A stretch of DNA of 64,000 nucleotides from Siphlonurus alternatus (GCA_949825025.1 OX463787.1:372001-436000); one strand, 5' to 3'. Positions 22,786-35,220 are shown, numbered from the stretch's first letter. Notes: a model not told the origin generated them from the sequence alone. Translations and numbers: made by a program.

Positions 22786-23669
22786 ATTTTACAGTCCTTA
22801 ATGTAATGCCCGATTATTCCCGTTTTCTGAATTTGTACTGTATCAGCTGCCAGGGGAAACCATGAAATATCGTTTACTGGGCAAATACTTTACACTGGGT
22901 TCTGAGTGTATCAGCTGTTAAGAGATATCAGGCACAAATAATCGCATATGACGATCAATTGATTTAATTTAATTTGTTTGAGTGAATATAAAAGAGTAAT
23001 CAAAAATTAAAGCATCTTGGACAGTCCATGCAGCATTTTGGTCCAAACTACCTACAAACATTACAGAAAGTGTAAGTGTGACTGTGGCTTATTTAGATTT
23101 GATCACTTCAATGGAGTCATGAATTTGCATGCTCCAACATGAAATGTTGGGTACCACCAGAGAATTCTGTGGTACAATCTAGTACGGTGATAATTTGTAA
23201 CGTTTTTGTTTACCGAAATAAAGATTACGGTTTTTGATTGATTGTTTTTAACACGCCATCGCACAGGAAATGTATTTATAAATAGTTCCAAGTTTTTATC
23301 AATTGTGTTTTTATTATTTTACTAATTTTATGTTTACAGTTTTTTTTTTAACCAAATTTATGATGATAAACTTTAAAGTATTTTAATAAATACAATAAAA
23401 TTAAATTGACACTGGTGTCGGAAAATAGAACAATTAATAATACGGATTATTTCCGTAACTATGGTAGATTCCAATCTTATGTGCTTTTTAATTAAGGTAT
23501 TTTTTTATAACTCTTTTAATTTTGTCTTCTTGATTTTGAGACAAAAATGAATCTCTAAATGGTTCCTTTTTTTAATCCAAGTTAAATGCTTATTTGGTTA
23601 TTTCGTAAATGTATAGGACTGTGTTAGTATCACCTGCCCACTGTTATAACATAACATAGGGAAAATATA

Positions 23670-23674
23670 ATGAA

Positions 23675-23713
<39 letters not shown>

Positions 23714-23715
23714 AT
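23670..23715 (+). repeat. (AAAT)n microsatellite
   Basis: About eleven AAAT units. No LINE sequence was recognised beside it. Confidence 0.9.
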
Positions 23716-24077
23716 ATAACACTCTCAGGTGACCTTTATTGATTCGGCATGTCAGGTGAAGACATTGATTTGTTGGTAAGAATTACATTATTTGGTATAG
23801 GTATGTGCTTACTGCTAACAATTTTTAAAACACTTGTCTCTGACGACAAATCTGGAACACTTGCAACCTGAGCCCGCGGTACTTGCCACATCAGCTGTGG
23901 TAGAAAGCGAGGACCAAGGAGCATACTATATCTATATATATATATATCTTCCTTGGCGACCTGACGCCCCTCGGGGTGACAACCGACCTGACATTTTGAC
24001 GGACATCTTCAAGTCACTTTTTTAACTTGTTCGTAAGTACCAGAATTGGCGCTGTATCTTTTACCTTTCAAAACGTG

Positions 24078-24222
24078 TTGTAACTTGGGGAACCGTGGAA
24101 AACTCAATTTGGTCGACAGTCGAGTCCAATCTGTGCTTATCAAGCAATCTATTTTGAAACATAAGTTGTTATAATATAACTAATTCTGTTGGATTTCAAT
24201 GGGTTAATTAAATAATTTGACA
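24078..24222 (-). repeat. SINE-containing duplicated segment, copy 1
   Basis: GGGGAACCGTGGAAAACTCA, GAGTCCAATCTGTGCTTATC, AACTAATTCTGTTGGATTTC. It is paired with 24444-24574 in direct orientation. Confidence 0.8.
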
Positions 24223-24443
24223 ATACAAATAATAATTTCATAAACGTTGATTATTGAAATACATTTGTTGTAGATAAAGCTAGAATTAAACTATACAATT
24301 TTTTTTTTAATTATTGCATACAATTTTGAATTTTCCGTACAAGAAAACTCCTATCTCCTTAAAGGACATGATTTGTTTTGAATTGTTTATTATATATTGC
24401 ATCGTTTGGTGACTCCTTTCAAACTGTGCATTTGCCTAGTTAT

Positions 24444-24574
24444 AACTGAGGGAACCGTGGAAAACTCAGTCAAGATGGTCGACAGTTTTGAGTCCAATCT
24501 GTGCTTATCAATCTATTGTTGAAAAATTAGTTGTTATAATATAACTAATTCTGTTGGATTTTAATGGGTGACTT
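24444..24574 (-). repeat. SINE-containing duplicated segment, copy 2
   Basis: AGGGAACCGTGGAAAACTCA, GAGTCCAATCTGTGCTTATC, AACTAATTCTGTTGGATTTT. Differs from copy 1 by a few indels (AGATGG, TTTT). Confidence 0.8.
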
Positions 24575-25103
24575 TTAAATTAAAGTAAATTTAAAAAATG
24601 GAATATTATGAGTCCAAAATTTTATAAACTAGTTTGCTTAAAATGTCATCAGCGTTCACTATACTTCTTTCTTACTATATTTGATTGATTTTATTAAACA
24701 CAAATAGTGTACAGATAACAATTAAACATAAATAAGTACATAAATATAGACATAGAAACATAGACACAAAATTATTACATGCAGTATATTATGTTCCTTT
24801 TAGTAGGACGTGTATACATCATAGAGAAATAGAGACAGAAAAGAAGGCACTTTTGCTATATATGTTTTTTTTTGTGATAACAGCTATCTGTAAACCCGCA
24901 ATTATGAATATATAGGAGTTGATGAATTATAAATTACGGGCAATGACTGCTTGGTCCGCAGAACCGAAGTTAATACATCAATAAATTTCAAATCATTTAA
25001 CCCACAATTCGCCAACTTTCTCGGTATGATCAGCTGGCGAATCAGCTGTGACGGATGATGCGGTTGCCCACTTTCCTTCCCGCCGCGGGGAAGTTAATCA
25101 GCC

Positions 25104-25158
25104 GTGACCTCTGACCTCGATCAAGGTCAAATGACCTGTGACCTCGGCAAGGTCAAAT
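25104..25158. promoter_or_regulatory. Cluster of six nuclear-receptor half-sites
   Basis: TGACCT at 25105, 25112, 25132 and 25139; AGGTCA at 25124 and 25150. The first two and the middle two TGACCT copies are spaced by one base (DR1), each pair followed by AGGTCA. The layout is a roughly 27-bp module (TGACCTCNNCAAGGTCAAAT) present twice. A CCGCCGCGGGG block is 20 bp upstream. Confidence 0.5.
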
Positions 25159-25339
25159 CGTGACAGCCGGCAATTTTCTCTGATATTTTTATTACATTGA
25201 AATTTAGCATTAGATTTTTATTTGTTTCTTGATTCACAACAAAATAATTTTTTATTTAAATTTTTATTTAAAATTTAGAGAAATGATTTTTATAAAACAA
25301 CTCAAGATACTACTCAATACAAAAATTTCAAATTCCATT

Positions 25340-25517
25340 CCCTCGTCCGAAATAATGAGCCATCTACCTACGACAGTTTCGTGTCAATAATGAGCTGTCT
25401 GCTTTTTCAGGTGAGCGCAATTATGAGCTGTAAATATAAAATGAAGTTCATAATGAATAGCTCATTACTGCAATGAAATCAGGGTAGGTATAGATAGCTC
25501 ATTATTCCGGACAAGGG
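25340..25517. mobile_element. Palindromic MITE K
   Basis: CCCTCGTCCGAAATAATGAG at the left, CTCATTATTCCGGACAAGGG at the right. The inner arms repeat AATGAGCTGTCT/ATAGCTCATTA motifs. Single copy here. Confidence 0.8.
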
Positions 25518-25558
25518 ACGATATGTTAAAGTATTTTATACGACTCATAATTATATAA

Positions 25559-25886
25559 TGGACAACATGCATGAAATTTTTTTATTGCAGAAATGAATAG
25601 AGGGTACCAAATTATGCTACTCTGAATTTTTTCTGATTTTTTTGAAACCCAGAACTATTTTTAAATCATTATTGAAAATGCGGCCACGCCCCCTGGAGGC
25701 GTTAATAGGCGTCTCGGTCCTACCCTTTTTATTAAGGATTCAGGCGTGCCAACTTAACTTACAGAAATTTAAATAATGATTTAAAAATAGTTCCGGGTTT
25801 CAAAAAAATCTGAAAAAATTCAGAGTAGCATAATTTGGTGCCCTCTATTCATTTCTGCAATAAAAAATTTCCATGCAAGTTGTCCA
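25559..25886. mobile_element. MITE family A, copy A2
   Basis: Same termini and arms as A1: TGGACAACATGCATGAAA on the left, GCAAGTTGTCCA on the right. The centre carries GCCACGCCCCCTGGAGGCG. It is about 40 bp downstream of the family K palindrome. Confidence 0.85.
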
Positions 25887-26265
25887 GTTACTAAATGTTT
25901 ATATCATTACAAGAGCAGTGTTCAAGTACTTGTCAAAAGTTTGGTGTGTTATCTGGACGCTATAGATATAGTGACGTTTAATCGCCATAAGGTCTACAAT
26001 TGCTCTCCTCAACGAGCTAAACTAGTCCTTATTACCAGAAATGACGATATTGAACCGCACGCTGCTATATTTATCACGGAAATTCGATGCCGGGCGGATA
26101 TTAAATTTCCTGGTCTCTTCAAATCGAAGTAAAAACTTTAAAAAAATTACTGGTATTGCAAAATATTGAATGTTGTATAACCTGGGGAGAATCTGTTTAT
26201 GTCATGAAGTTTAGGTTTCTTGTTTTATACCTTTTTTTTTTTTTACGTTCTGTACATACTAAACT

Positions 26266-26406
26266 TAAAGCTACACACGATACAGATTTTTAATTATTAT
26301 ATAAAAATTTTCCTTCGAAGAAAATTTCAACTTCGCATTAAATTTGTTTGTGTGGAGATGAAAATTTTCTTCCAAGGAGAAATTGTTTCGTGTAGTACCC
26401 AGCTTT
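26266..26406. mobile_element. MITE family P, copy P2
   Basis: TAAAGCTACACACGATACAG at the left, TTGTTTCGTGTAGTACCCAG plus CTTTA at the right; inner AAAATTTTCCTTCGAAGAAA and ATTTTCTTCCAAGGAGAAAT. A half copy is possible at 24290-24355 (TATTGCATACAATTTTG). Confidence 0.7.
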
Positions 26407-26664
26407 ACATAAAAATATGATGTAGTTTGCAACAATATAAAAACACAAATACAAAAAATAAACGAAAACATAATGATGACAGCCCCGAAAAAAAAATAGG
26501 ATACTTTTGTGAAAACATCGCGAGAAATTATGTTAGTAATTCAGCCATGTATGGATAATTTCATGATTTTATTGAAAAAGTCGTGAATTCGATTGAATAA
26601 AATAGTAGGGATTGGGATACATGCAATGTATATCAGCCTTGTATGGTGAATATCATGATTTCAA

Positions 26665-26693
26665 TGGACAACCTGCATGATTTTTTTTTTTAC
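26665..26693. repeat. Solo family A terminus
   Basis: TGGACAACCTGCATGATTTT followed directly by family G element G2 (26694). No right-hand partner was found, so G2 may have inserted into, or replaced, an A-type element. Confidence 0.5.
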
Positions 26694-26931
26694 ATATTTG
26701 GCTACAGGACCTCGAGTTATGTATTGTCAATTTTTTTATATATTTTTTTTTTACACTCTCATACACTCAAAATTGAAGACGCTGTGACGTCATAGTCCTG
26801 CAAATATTTAACACGCAAGGGTAAAAAAGGACGTTACATGACTATGACGTCACAGCGTTTTCTCCTCAATTTTGAGGGTGTTAGAGGGTTCAAAAAAATT
26901 GACTTCACAATTTGAGGTCCTCTATCCAAAC
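26694..26931. mobile_element. MITE family G, copy G2
   Basis: TATTTGGCTACAGGACCTCG at the left, GAGGTCCTCTATCCAAACAG at the right. The arms carry CTGTGACGTCATAGTC and GACTATGACGTCACAG. Confidence 0.85.
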
Positions 26932-27204
26932 AGGCAGTAAAATATTTCATGATTTTGTCCGATGAATAAGTCAAGTCATTATTTCGATGTGAAAAAGTCG
27001 AGAGACGTGCCTCTTGTCACGTTGATTATTTCGATAATTTCTGCAAGAGAAGTTTCGACAAATTACGAATCACGTTTGTCCAGTGTAATATAAATTCCTA
27101 AAACTAGTAACCATCTTCTTTTTATGGTCATTTTTTTTTTAAGTTGTCGCAAACCTGCTCAGACGAGAAAGCAGCTGCAGACGCTTCGCAAAAAGTGACG
27201 CTTT

Positions 27205-27677
27205 TAGGGGGGTCGCACACTGCCTTCGTATAGCATCGTATCAAAGTCTCGTTGTTAGTAAACAAAGTATTGCTGTACAATGTCTGTCGCGTGAAGGAAA
27301 AACATGGGACGATTGTTGATTTACATGTTAACTTATGGAAAATCACCGTTATTTATGAAGTTGAAACGGTTAACTAGTGCCAACAATGCTATTATATTCT
27401 CTGCTCTGGTGGCAAAATTAGGCACTACGTCGTCCCATGTTTAACAATGATAAAGGTTTCATGCGACTGACATTATAAACAATGGTTTGTTACAACCATT
27501 GCGAGTAGAGGACTTTGCATCGTATGGTATCGTATGGTATCGTAGAACCGGTTCTAAATGAGAAACGCACAATGACATACGAAGCGAAACTGTGAGCGCG
27601 CGTACACCTGATCGCATAGGTTCTCAATTTTTTATCATTCGCTACGAAATAATGCGATCCTGTGTGAGAAAGCCCTT
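27205..27677. mobile_element. Possible element Q
   Basis: AGGGGGGTCGCACACTGCC at the left and CCTGTGTGAGAAAGCCCTT at the right look like diverged inverted ends. The left third (27239-27365) reappears inverted at 17938-18062. A TCGTATGGTATCGTATGG short tandem (27519-27545) is inside. Confidence 0.4.
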
Positions 27678-28824
27678 AATATAGTGAGGTACTGCATTGC
27701 GGGCTTGTGGTATTAAGGTTTGATTTATATTAGTAACAAGTAGCAGATCGACCTTATTGACAGTGAGATATTTTCTTGTAATGGGAGCAGCTGCACGTGA
27801 TGGTTCAAGAAAAAAAAAAAAACATTAATATTTTGTCGTGAAATAAAATAGAGGAGTGAAAAAATATTGCGGGCTTAATATTTTTATATATTATGTATTT
27901 AATAATCTTTGCAGAATCAAATGTTTTTTTCTGAAATATGTACAGTCATTTACACAAACTGAAAATATTATTCTTATATACTAAAAAGTTGTAATCATTT
28001 TGATTTAATTTTTTAGTATAGTTAATGATACTTATGGTCAACCATTAATAGCTAGGTATTTAATGTGAATTAAAATGAACAAATGAAAAATTGTCGAATC
28101 ATTAAAAAAAAAATGAAATTGCTATATTTAAAATAAAATACTGTTACTCTTTTGTACTTTTTGAAATTAAGTTTGATTAAAAAAAATATACTTCCTTCCT
28201 ATATAATATAATACTGTATCTCTTATAGCTGACATTATAATAACACTGTTAGAAGCTTGAAAATATATTTTTTTACATCGATTTATTAGTATCGTGAGAT
28301 TAAACATTATAACAAAATATACGAAGGTCACAAACAATGTACCTGATATACTTGAATCGATAAATTTGCCACAACGCAGCCTTACTTTCGATTAACATGT
28401 ATACCACAAATGTCTCTAAGTTTGCGTACTTAGCACGAGTCCAGAAATCTTGTAATAGGGTGAATTTGTCTCCTTTGTTTGACGTTTTTCATTTAAATTA
28501 TAAGCAATATCTTAGAATTTGTAAACTTGTTTGTTGTATTAAAGCACTTTAAAATATATTGAATTATTCGACAACAGAGTAATTTAAGATGTTTATGCGT
28601 TAATGAACAAAACAACTAAATGTACATGTATATATATATAGTGTATAGTGTATGTTGTATGTATATTTAATTATATTTTAGGCTTATTTTAAGTGTGTTT
28701 TTGTAAAATTGTTTTCTTGTTTGAGATGTACTATATCATGTATCCATAAAATGACATTTCTGTATTGGATCAATAACAAATCAAATGTTTCTCTCACTAA
28801 GACCAACTGTACGTTTTGTCACAG

Positions 28825-28956
28825 ATGACCGCCCCCAGCTGAAGGATGGAGGACCCGCCCCCGGGACTGATGCTGCCCCCTCCCGCCCCCGGCAAGGTCA
28901 TCAGAGCCCCCAGTCTCAAGAGAGGACGCAACGACGAGGCGCCGCTGTCTGAGAGG
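28825..28956 (+). CDS. Wdr62: WDR62/MAPKBP1 homologue, first coding exon (start codon at 28846)
   Basis: GC-rich exon in AT-rich surroundings, between an acceptor (tttgtcacag, ending 28824) and a consensus-like donor (gtgagtg, from 28957). The first ATG (28825) is followed five codons later by an in-frame TGA, so translation most likely starts at the second ATG, 28846. From there 37 codons run in phase 0 to the donor: a proline-rich start (MEDPPPGLMLPPPAPG), then the basic segment KVIRAPSLKRGRNDEAPLSE. Human MAPKBP1 has a similar LRSPSIKLRR segment just before its first conserved block (recalled, not searched). WDR62/MAPKBP1 proteins are WD40-repeat JNK scaffolds; WDR62 acts at spindle poles and centrosomes. 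The acceptor implies an untranslated exon further upstream, which I could not find. Identity depends mainly on the next exon. The downstream intron begins with a minisatellite. Confidence 0.8.
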
Positions 28957-28970
28957 GTGAGTGCAAACAT

Positions 28971-29157
28971 TCAGCCCCCTAGTGTTACCTGGCGTCCCAA
29001 AACACATTTTTTTTAGTACTCTAGTGTTACCTGGCGTCCCAAAACACATTTTTTTTAGTACCCTAGTGTTACCTGGGGCTGTGTTCCAAAACACGGTTCA
29101 GGCACCCTAGTGTTACCTGGGGCTGTGTTCCAAAACACGTTTCAGCCCCCTAGTGTA
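28971..29157 (+). repeat. 42-44-bp minisatellite directly after the exon 1 splice donor
   Basis: Five units beginning CTAGTGTTACCTGG, with AGTGTT starts at 28981, 29023, 29065, 29109 and a truncated one at 29152. Units 1-2 have GCGTCCCAAAACACATTTTT; units 3-4 have GGCTGTGTTCCAAAACACG. The array starts 14 nt into intron 1. Confidence 0.9.
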
Positions 29158-29384
29158 ACTGTAACTCAGATTAATCGTTAAATATTATTAAAATGGAAAG
29201 TCTAGTGACTGGGGGTTCGAACCTCGACTTTTGAAAATGTGTCATGCGGTGTGTTGACCTCTCTGAGGTTCGTACTTCGCTTCTTGCCACTTTTACTTTC
29301 GCTCGTGGGAACGAGAGGCTGTGAAACAGTGCTGCTATATTATATAACGTCGAGGGAGATACGTTTTCAGGCCCGACATTTTAA

Positions 29385-29525
29385 AGGTAATGCAACGCGA
29401 TTTTGTAAAATCCTACGCGGCGAGCGATTTTATGCATTAATTACGATGAACTTTTTTTAATCGCCAAATATGGTTGCCAATGGATGGTACAGCAAATGTG
29501 CATTAGTCGCGTTGCGTGATAAAAA
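29385..29525. mobile_element. Possible short inverted-repeat element
   Basis: AATGCAACGCGATTTT (29389) and GTCGCGTTGCGTGAT (29506) are inverted, about 115 bp apart. Only one copy, so weak. Confidence 0.3.
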
Positions 29526-29639
29526 TTGACTTGTGAATTCGCAGTCAGAACATTTTCATATAGACATCAGGGACCGACCTACCCTTGAGAAAGAGAATGG
29601 ATTACAAGTTTGTCTGGATTTAGAATGATTGTTACTCGA

Positions 29640-30055
29640 GCTAAATTTTATTTTTTAATTAGAAACATTAATTATTAAATTTAAAGTGATAAATTTTAAA
29701 TTAATAGTATAATTCAGAGAATTCAAACTCCGAATAAAATTTCCTAAAACTAAAAGGACCTACTTTTAATTATTTTTTGTTATAGTTTAAATTCAGAATA
29801 GTCGAACTCTGAATGAACTAAAATTACACAAAATTAAAATATTAATTTTTAATTGCAGATCATTTACTATTACGCGTAGAATCAAAATGATAAATTAGAA
29901 ATAAATAGTATAAATTTTAACATTTGAAATCTGAATATAACTAAAATTACGTGAATTAAAAGGAATAAATTTCAATTATTTTTTATTGAGTGAAAATGAT
30001 AAATTTTAAATAACATTTGAATTCAGATAAAACTAAAGGAGCACACTTCCTTGTT
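29640..30055 (+). repeat. Decayed AT-rich tandem array, about 130-bp period
   Basis: About three diverged units sharing TTTAATTATTTTTTRTTA, AATGATAAATTTTAAAT, a GAATTCAGA/GAAATCTGA block and AAACTAAAATTAC. The period is only approximate because of indels. Confidence 0.6.
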
Positions 30056-31802
30056 TATTTAGAAACATAAACTTACAATGCCGCAACGTCCGTTATCCAC
30101 AACTATTATTTGGAAAAAGAAACATTTTATATATATAATAATACAGACTATCATATTAAGACACAATATCTGCATGCATGGCTTCAATACAGACTATCAA
30201 TTAAACCTTTTTAACCCAATCAAGCGAACAACGTAATAAGCAATTCTCTTTTTGTACAAATTTTCTGCAAAGCACTTACGATTTCACAAACGTGACTCAC
30301 GTAGTACTTTTTGCACGTTTTATCAACAACTGTAGTCAAATCCGTTACTTCAGCACACTTCTTGTGGCAAGAAAATTACAGTCGTGCAGCTATAATGGTT
30401 CCACTATAGAAATTGTTGGTCTATTATATATTAGGAAATGGCTGCTCAATTGATTCTTTTTGTAAAATCGCAGTTTCTTTGTGTTTATGTTTTCTTATAC
30501 TGTATTAAATTATTATACTCTAAATATGTATATTATTACATAACATAATATGAATTTTCTCTATAAAAGATTATTGATAAGAAAACACCATTCTGTGTTT
30601 ACAATAACATATTACTTTATATATATTTGAAATAAAGTAATATTATTTAGTGATATGGAATTATGAGTATTTAACGATATTTTGTTTTCGATCGTTGAAA
30701 TCTCCCATGATAAATAACATGATGGGTGCATAAAAAGTTGCATATATGCAAGGGGCTATATAATATAGACTATAAAATCATCAACGCATGCATTTTATAG
30801 CTTAATGACACATAAAGTATTACAGCTCTATTTCAATGAAAACTTTTCGACCACCAAGGTTAATTTTTTATTTATAATTTTTACAAAATTATATAAAAAA
30901 AATATATAAAATATAAGAACTGATATAGATTTATTCTATTTTATATCATTAGTAATTTTTATGTAATATTAGTATGTGATTTGATCTAAATGTAACACAA
31001 ATACTCATCAATAAGCGATCAATAAAGTTTCATTTAATTTCAAAATTAAATTTTAGCACTGATGAAAAGTCTGATAAATTTTCGACCATATTTTTTTCGT
31101 GGTAGTTGAACTCTGAGAATAGTGTTATGGTGTGGCTTGCATGCACAACGGCCTGGAAGATAGAGGGGGGTATATTGAAATTCACCGAGTGGAAACGGTT
31201 TGGCAAGCTGCCATGCAGTTCTATGTAGTTTTGTAAATATGTTTTATAAGTAATTCAGCCTACTGTCTTCAATGTAATACATACTGCGGCAGCTTTTAAT
31301 AGATTTGTAATGCTTAAAATAAAAATAATTCTAAATAACTTATAACTGTGATTATGTAATATTCAATAATTGTTAAAAAAATTTAATTTATTTATTTATT
31401 TTACTCTAGCAAAGAACATAATTATTATTATATAATAAAATAACAAATTTAATGGGGTACATATAAGCAAGCATACTGAAAAATTGACTAAATGCCCTGA
31501 CTGCAAGATCTTATTTTTAATTAAAAGCCCTGAATACACAATTCGGTAAATGTTTACATTAGTGTCTCTTTTTATATTGCGATGAAATTTTCATTTATAG
31601 ATAAACATTCCTGGTCACAAATATGTACTTATTTTTGGAGGTGGATGGCCTCTTTCCTAATAAAAATAAAAATTTCTTTGAGCAAAATTAAAGACATTTT
31701 CACTAAAAAGCAACATGGGCAACATTCTCGGAGTAATTTATCTCAATAAGAAAATGATTTTCCAATATTATAAAAATGCCATGATTTCAAAATTAATAAT
31801 AG

Positions 31803-31872
31803 CTTTTGGTAAAAAAATTCAAATTTTCTAACACTTTATGGAGAAAAATTTCCCGTCGGGGAACACTTGAAT
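31803..31872 (-). mobile_element. Repeat family D, left-end fragment D8 (inverted)
   Basis: AATTCAAATTTTCTAACAC, then CCCGTCGGGGAACACTTGAA: the D left end in reverse orientation, with no right end. Confidence 0.6.
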
Positions 31873-33321
31873 ACGGTAAATAATCGTTCACGTATATAGC
31901 CAGGTCAGCGCTTGTGTGCCAAGTGGGTTGTTGGCATCAGGACCTTATGGATTTTATATCGCAGCAATGATTTGCATCGCTGGTCTTATACATATAATAC
32001 TATTGTACGGGGATTTGAGTATAGGTATAGTTTATATTAAATACGAGCTCTCTGTGGTACCTACAACAGTTTTTATAATATACGATTCAATTTAAAATAC
32101 AAGTGGGAGGTTCGCTGTAATAATTATATACGATTCAATTAAAAGAAACACAATGGTTTGCAAAATAATACGAAATTTATTTGTTTTATTAATACAATTA
32201 TATTACTGTACTCATTGAATTGTTACGTTGTTTTAACACATTTCTGTATAATATATTTATAACTAAAATCGATGAATTTATTTCACCCATTTCACACATT
32301 GTTATAGAAATAACAACGAAAATGCATGTAAATTATATAGCAAGATAAATAGAATGTTCACAAAAAATTTAATCATTTCATTGCGGGTTGTTTTGTCAAA
32401 TGTTTTTTTAAAATATTTAATGATGATGTGAAAGGTGATAAAATGTAAATTATTAAAATAAAAACGTAAAATTCTTGCAATTGTTACTTTTTAACCGCGA
32501 GCTACAATTGTACTGTATAATATAAAATGTAAGTCCTGAATTCATCGAATACTTTTTTTGTTCATCAACGAAATTATCACATTTCCTTGCAGAAGACAAA
32601 ATAAACTCTCTCATAAGAGCTGTTTTCCTATCCCTATACGTTAAAAATTGGACTTTATGGCAAACGTTGAGTGTCCTATTTTGCATAGTATGGATTTAAT
32701 CGAGCCGCAGTGTCCTTAATTGGCGCAGAAAGACGACTGCAGATTTTCAGCCGAGAATTCTTGCGGACTGAGTGTGTCTCTTTCTCATTTGGAAAATTAG
32801 CCAGCAAGTGCATTTTTCTTTTTGTGTATTTGTTTGATGCTGCTGTATGTATTATATTATGGTATCGAAAGATTAGGTGGTGTAAGTTGTATCTTAATAG
32901 ATCTTATCATTCAAAAAATCATGTAAGGATATACTTTAAAATGCTGATGCGTTTATAAAGTAAAAGTTTATTAAGCTTATAAAGTTTATTTATCATAAAG
33001 GAGGGATGCTGCACTATTATATATTATATGGTATTCCCTGATTATATGCAGCTCAGGGGTAATTTTCGTTGTGTCCACAAACCTGCGGGCGGTCGTGCGT
33101 AGCTATCTATATTGTAATCTCGTAAACAACAAATCCCGTATTACTATACATACTATATCCCGTAATAATGTTAGCCGGTGTGTCGAATGAAAAGGATCAG
33201 TTTTCGATAATCTGTCACTGACTTTTTGTGTTCGCAAAAAAAATGGGTCACAACTTCTATCATTGTTGTTTTGCGTTATATTGTTGAAGTCAATTCTGAT
33301 ATGACACAAGTAGCTCCCCTA

Positions 33322-33583
33322 TTTAAAAAAAAATACGTCTTCAACTCGTCCTTGACACGTCTAAACCTAATCTTTTTACCTCTAAAGCACATCTTATTTC
33401 CTCCTCGCTCAATGTGAGGATTAAATAAAGACAATATTTCTAACATTTTATGCACAAGAAGAGGAAGAAAGACGCAATTTTGTCTTTTTCACTCTTTTTT
33501 TCCCTAAAATGGTGCAAAAATTGGAGGGAATTAAAGTAGGAGAGAGCTTAAAAGCAAATAATAGATGAAATTTATTTCAACTC
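33322..33583 (+). mobile_element. Repeat family C, copy C3
   Basis: Contains ATACGTCTTCAACTCGTCC, the GAGGATTAAATAAAGACAAT block and AAAATGGTGCAAAAATTGG, and ends TTTATTTCAACTC. It is flanked by a 60-bp direct duplication and faces inverted copy C4. Confidence 0.85.
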
Positions 33584-33729
33584 GGTCACTGACGTTTTTG
33601 TGTTTGTCGAAAAATTGTCACTGCTTCTATCATTGTTGGTGTAATTTTGATTTGCAGGAGTCAAAATATCGTCGTGGTTATAGTTCTTGTAAAAATCAAT
33701 AGTAAAATTAAATTATAAATTTTTTCCCG

Positions 33730-33990
33730 GCTTGAAATAAATTTCATCTTTTATTCGCTCTTAAACTCTCAACTCGTCTAATTTACTTTTATTTTGCATC
33801 ATTTTAGAAAGGGGGGGGGGGAAGATTACGTCTGTTTTCCTTTTCTGAACCATAAAATGTTAGAAATATTGTTTTCATTTCATTCTCACTTTGAGCGAAG
33901 AAGAAATTAGATTCATGTTTTAGAGGTAAAAATATTAAGCAGGTTTAGACGTGTAGTGTAAAGGATGAGTTGAAAGAAATTTTTCATCTA
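33730..33990 (-). mobile_element. Repeat family C, copy C4 (inverted)
   Basis: Reverse orientation: begins CTTGAAATAAATTTCATC, ends GGATGAGTTGAAAG. Only about 145 bp from C3. Confidence 0.85.
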
Positions 33991-35161
33991 GTGTTATATT
34001 TATTAATTTCTTTACATTGACATAGTCACAAACATGACTAAATTTCATACAAACCGCTTTTCGAATGAAATAAATTATTTTTTATCTATATTAAAATGTC
34101 ACTGATTAATATTTTTTATTTTCTTTTTGTTGAAATAAAATTTGCATAATAGTACATTTTTTGTGCCACGTTTTATGCTAATGAATAAAAAAGCCATGAC
34201 AAATGAAGCTTGTCTTGTTGTTTAAAAAATATACACAAATATAAATCTGGGTTATATTTTTGCTAGAACTATATTTCGTATTGTTCACTATTTCGTATTG
34301 TGTTGGAATTTACAACAATAGATCGTGCTGAAAAAAATATGCAAATAGTTTTATATATTTGTAATTTTTATACAGGTATTATATTTTATATCATAAATCT
34401 TGATTGCAGTTAATTTATTTCCTCTCACATATATTAAAATATTGTATAGAAATTTTTTCCTCGGAATTATTTACTTTATTACAGTTGCCTCATAATAACA
34501 TATCACTGTCAATTAATACTTTAAAGTCCAATAAAAACATTTCATAAAAACATAATATATAACATAATGTTTTTATGATTTTCATCTATTAATTGGCGAT
34601 GGAATTTTTCCAAGGAAAGGAGTATACAACGTTGCTAGAATGTTACATAATATTTTAAAATATTTTTAATTGATTTTAGTTCTTTTTCACCATCTGATTA
34701 TTGCACTAAACATACATACAACTATCAACATTTGGAAGAAAAAGAGAATTCTATTATTGTTTCCATATTTTTTTAGTACAATATTATTTTATTATATTGC
34801 TATGTTTGCTCAATAAACATTTATTATTATTAAGTCTCCACCAAATGTTGATACTTGTATACAGTGAAATAATCATAGATGACGAAAAAGCACTCAAATC
34901 ATTTAATTTCGCGCCATCTTGTAATCAGTACGAAATACAACAGAAATCTCGATTTGAATAATTATTCCAATTATAAAATTTGTAATTCTTACTTCTTGTA
35001 TTTTTACAACAAATATTTTACTTTCAAAACTAAAGTTATAGTAAGCAGATGGTTCAAATTCTTAATTTGCATTAAAATGTACACAGTATAAAATAATTAT
35101 TATTCTAAATATATTTGCAAATTAAAGGTGCGGTAATTTTATACTTGCGATCAAATAAGGT

Positions 35162-35220
35162 AAATTCGTCGCCTCAGAAATTTTCCTTCTGCAACTTCAC
35201 TCGTTAGAATAACACGGGGC
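35162..35220. mobile_element. MITE family O, left-arm fragment
   Basis: AAATTCGTCGCCTCAGAAAT plus TTTCCTTCTGCAACTT matches the left arm of O1; AGAATAACA follows as in O1. No right arm. Confidence 0.5.

Noticed and set aside
29211..29235. tRNA B-box match GGTTCGAACC
   Set aside because: No A box at the right distance and no cloverleaf; a lone 11-bp match.
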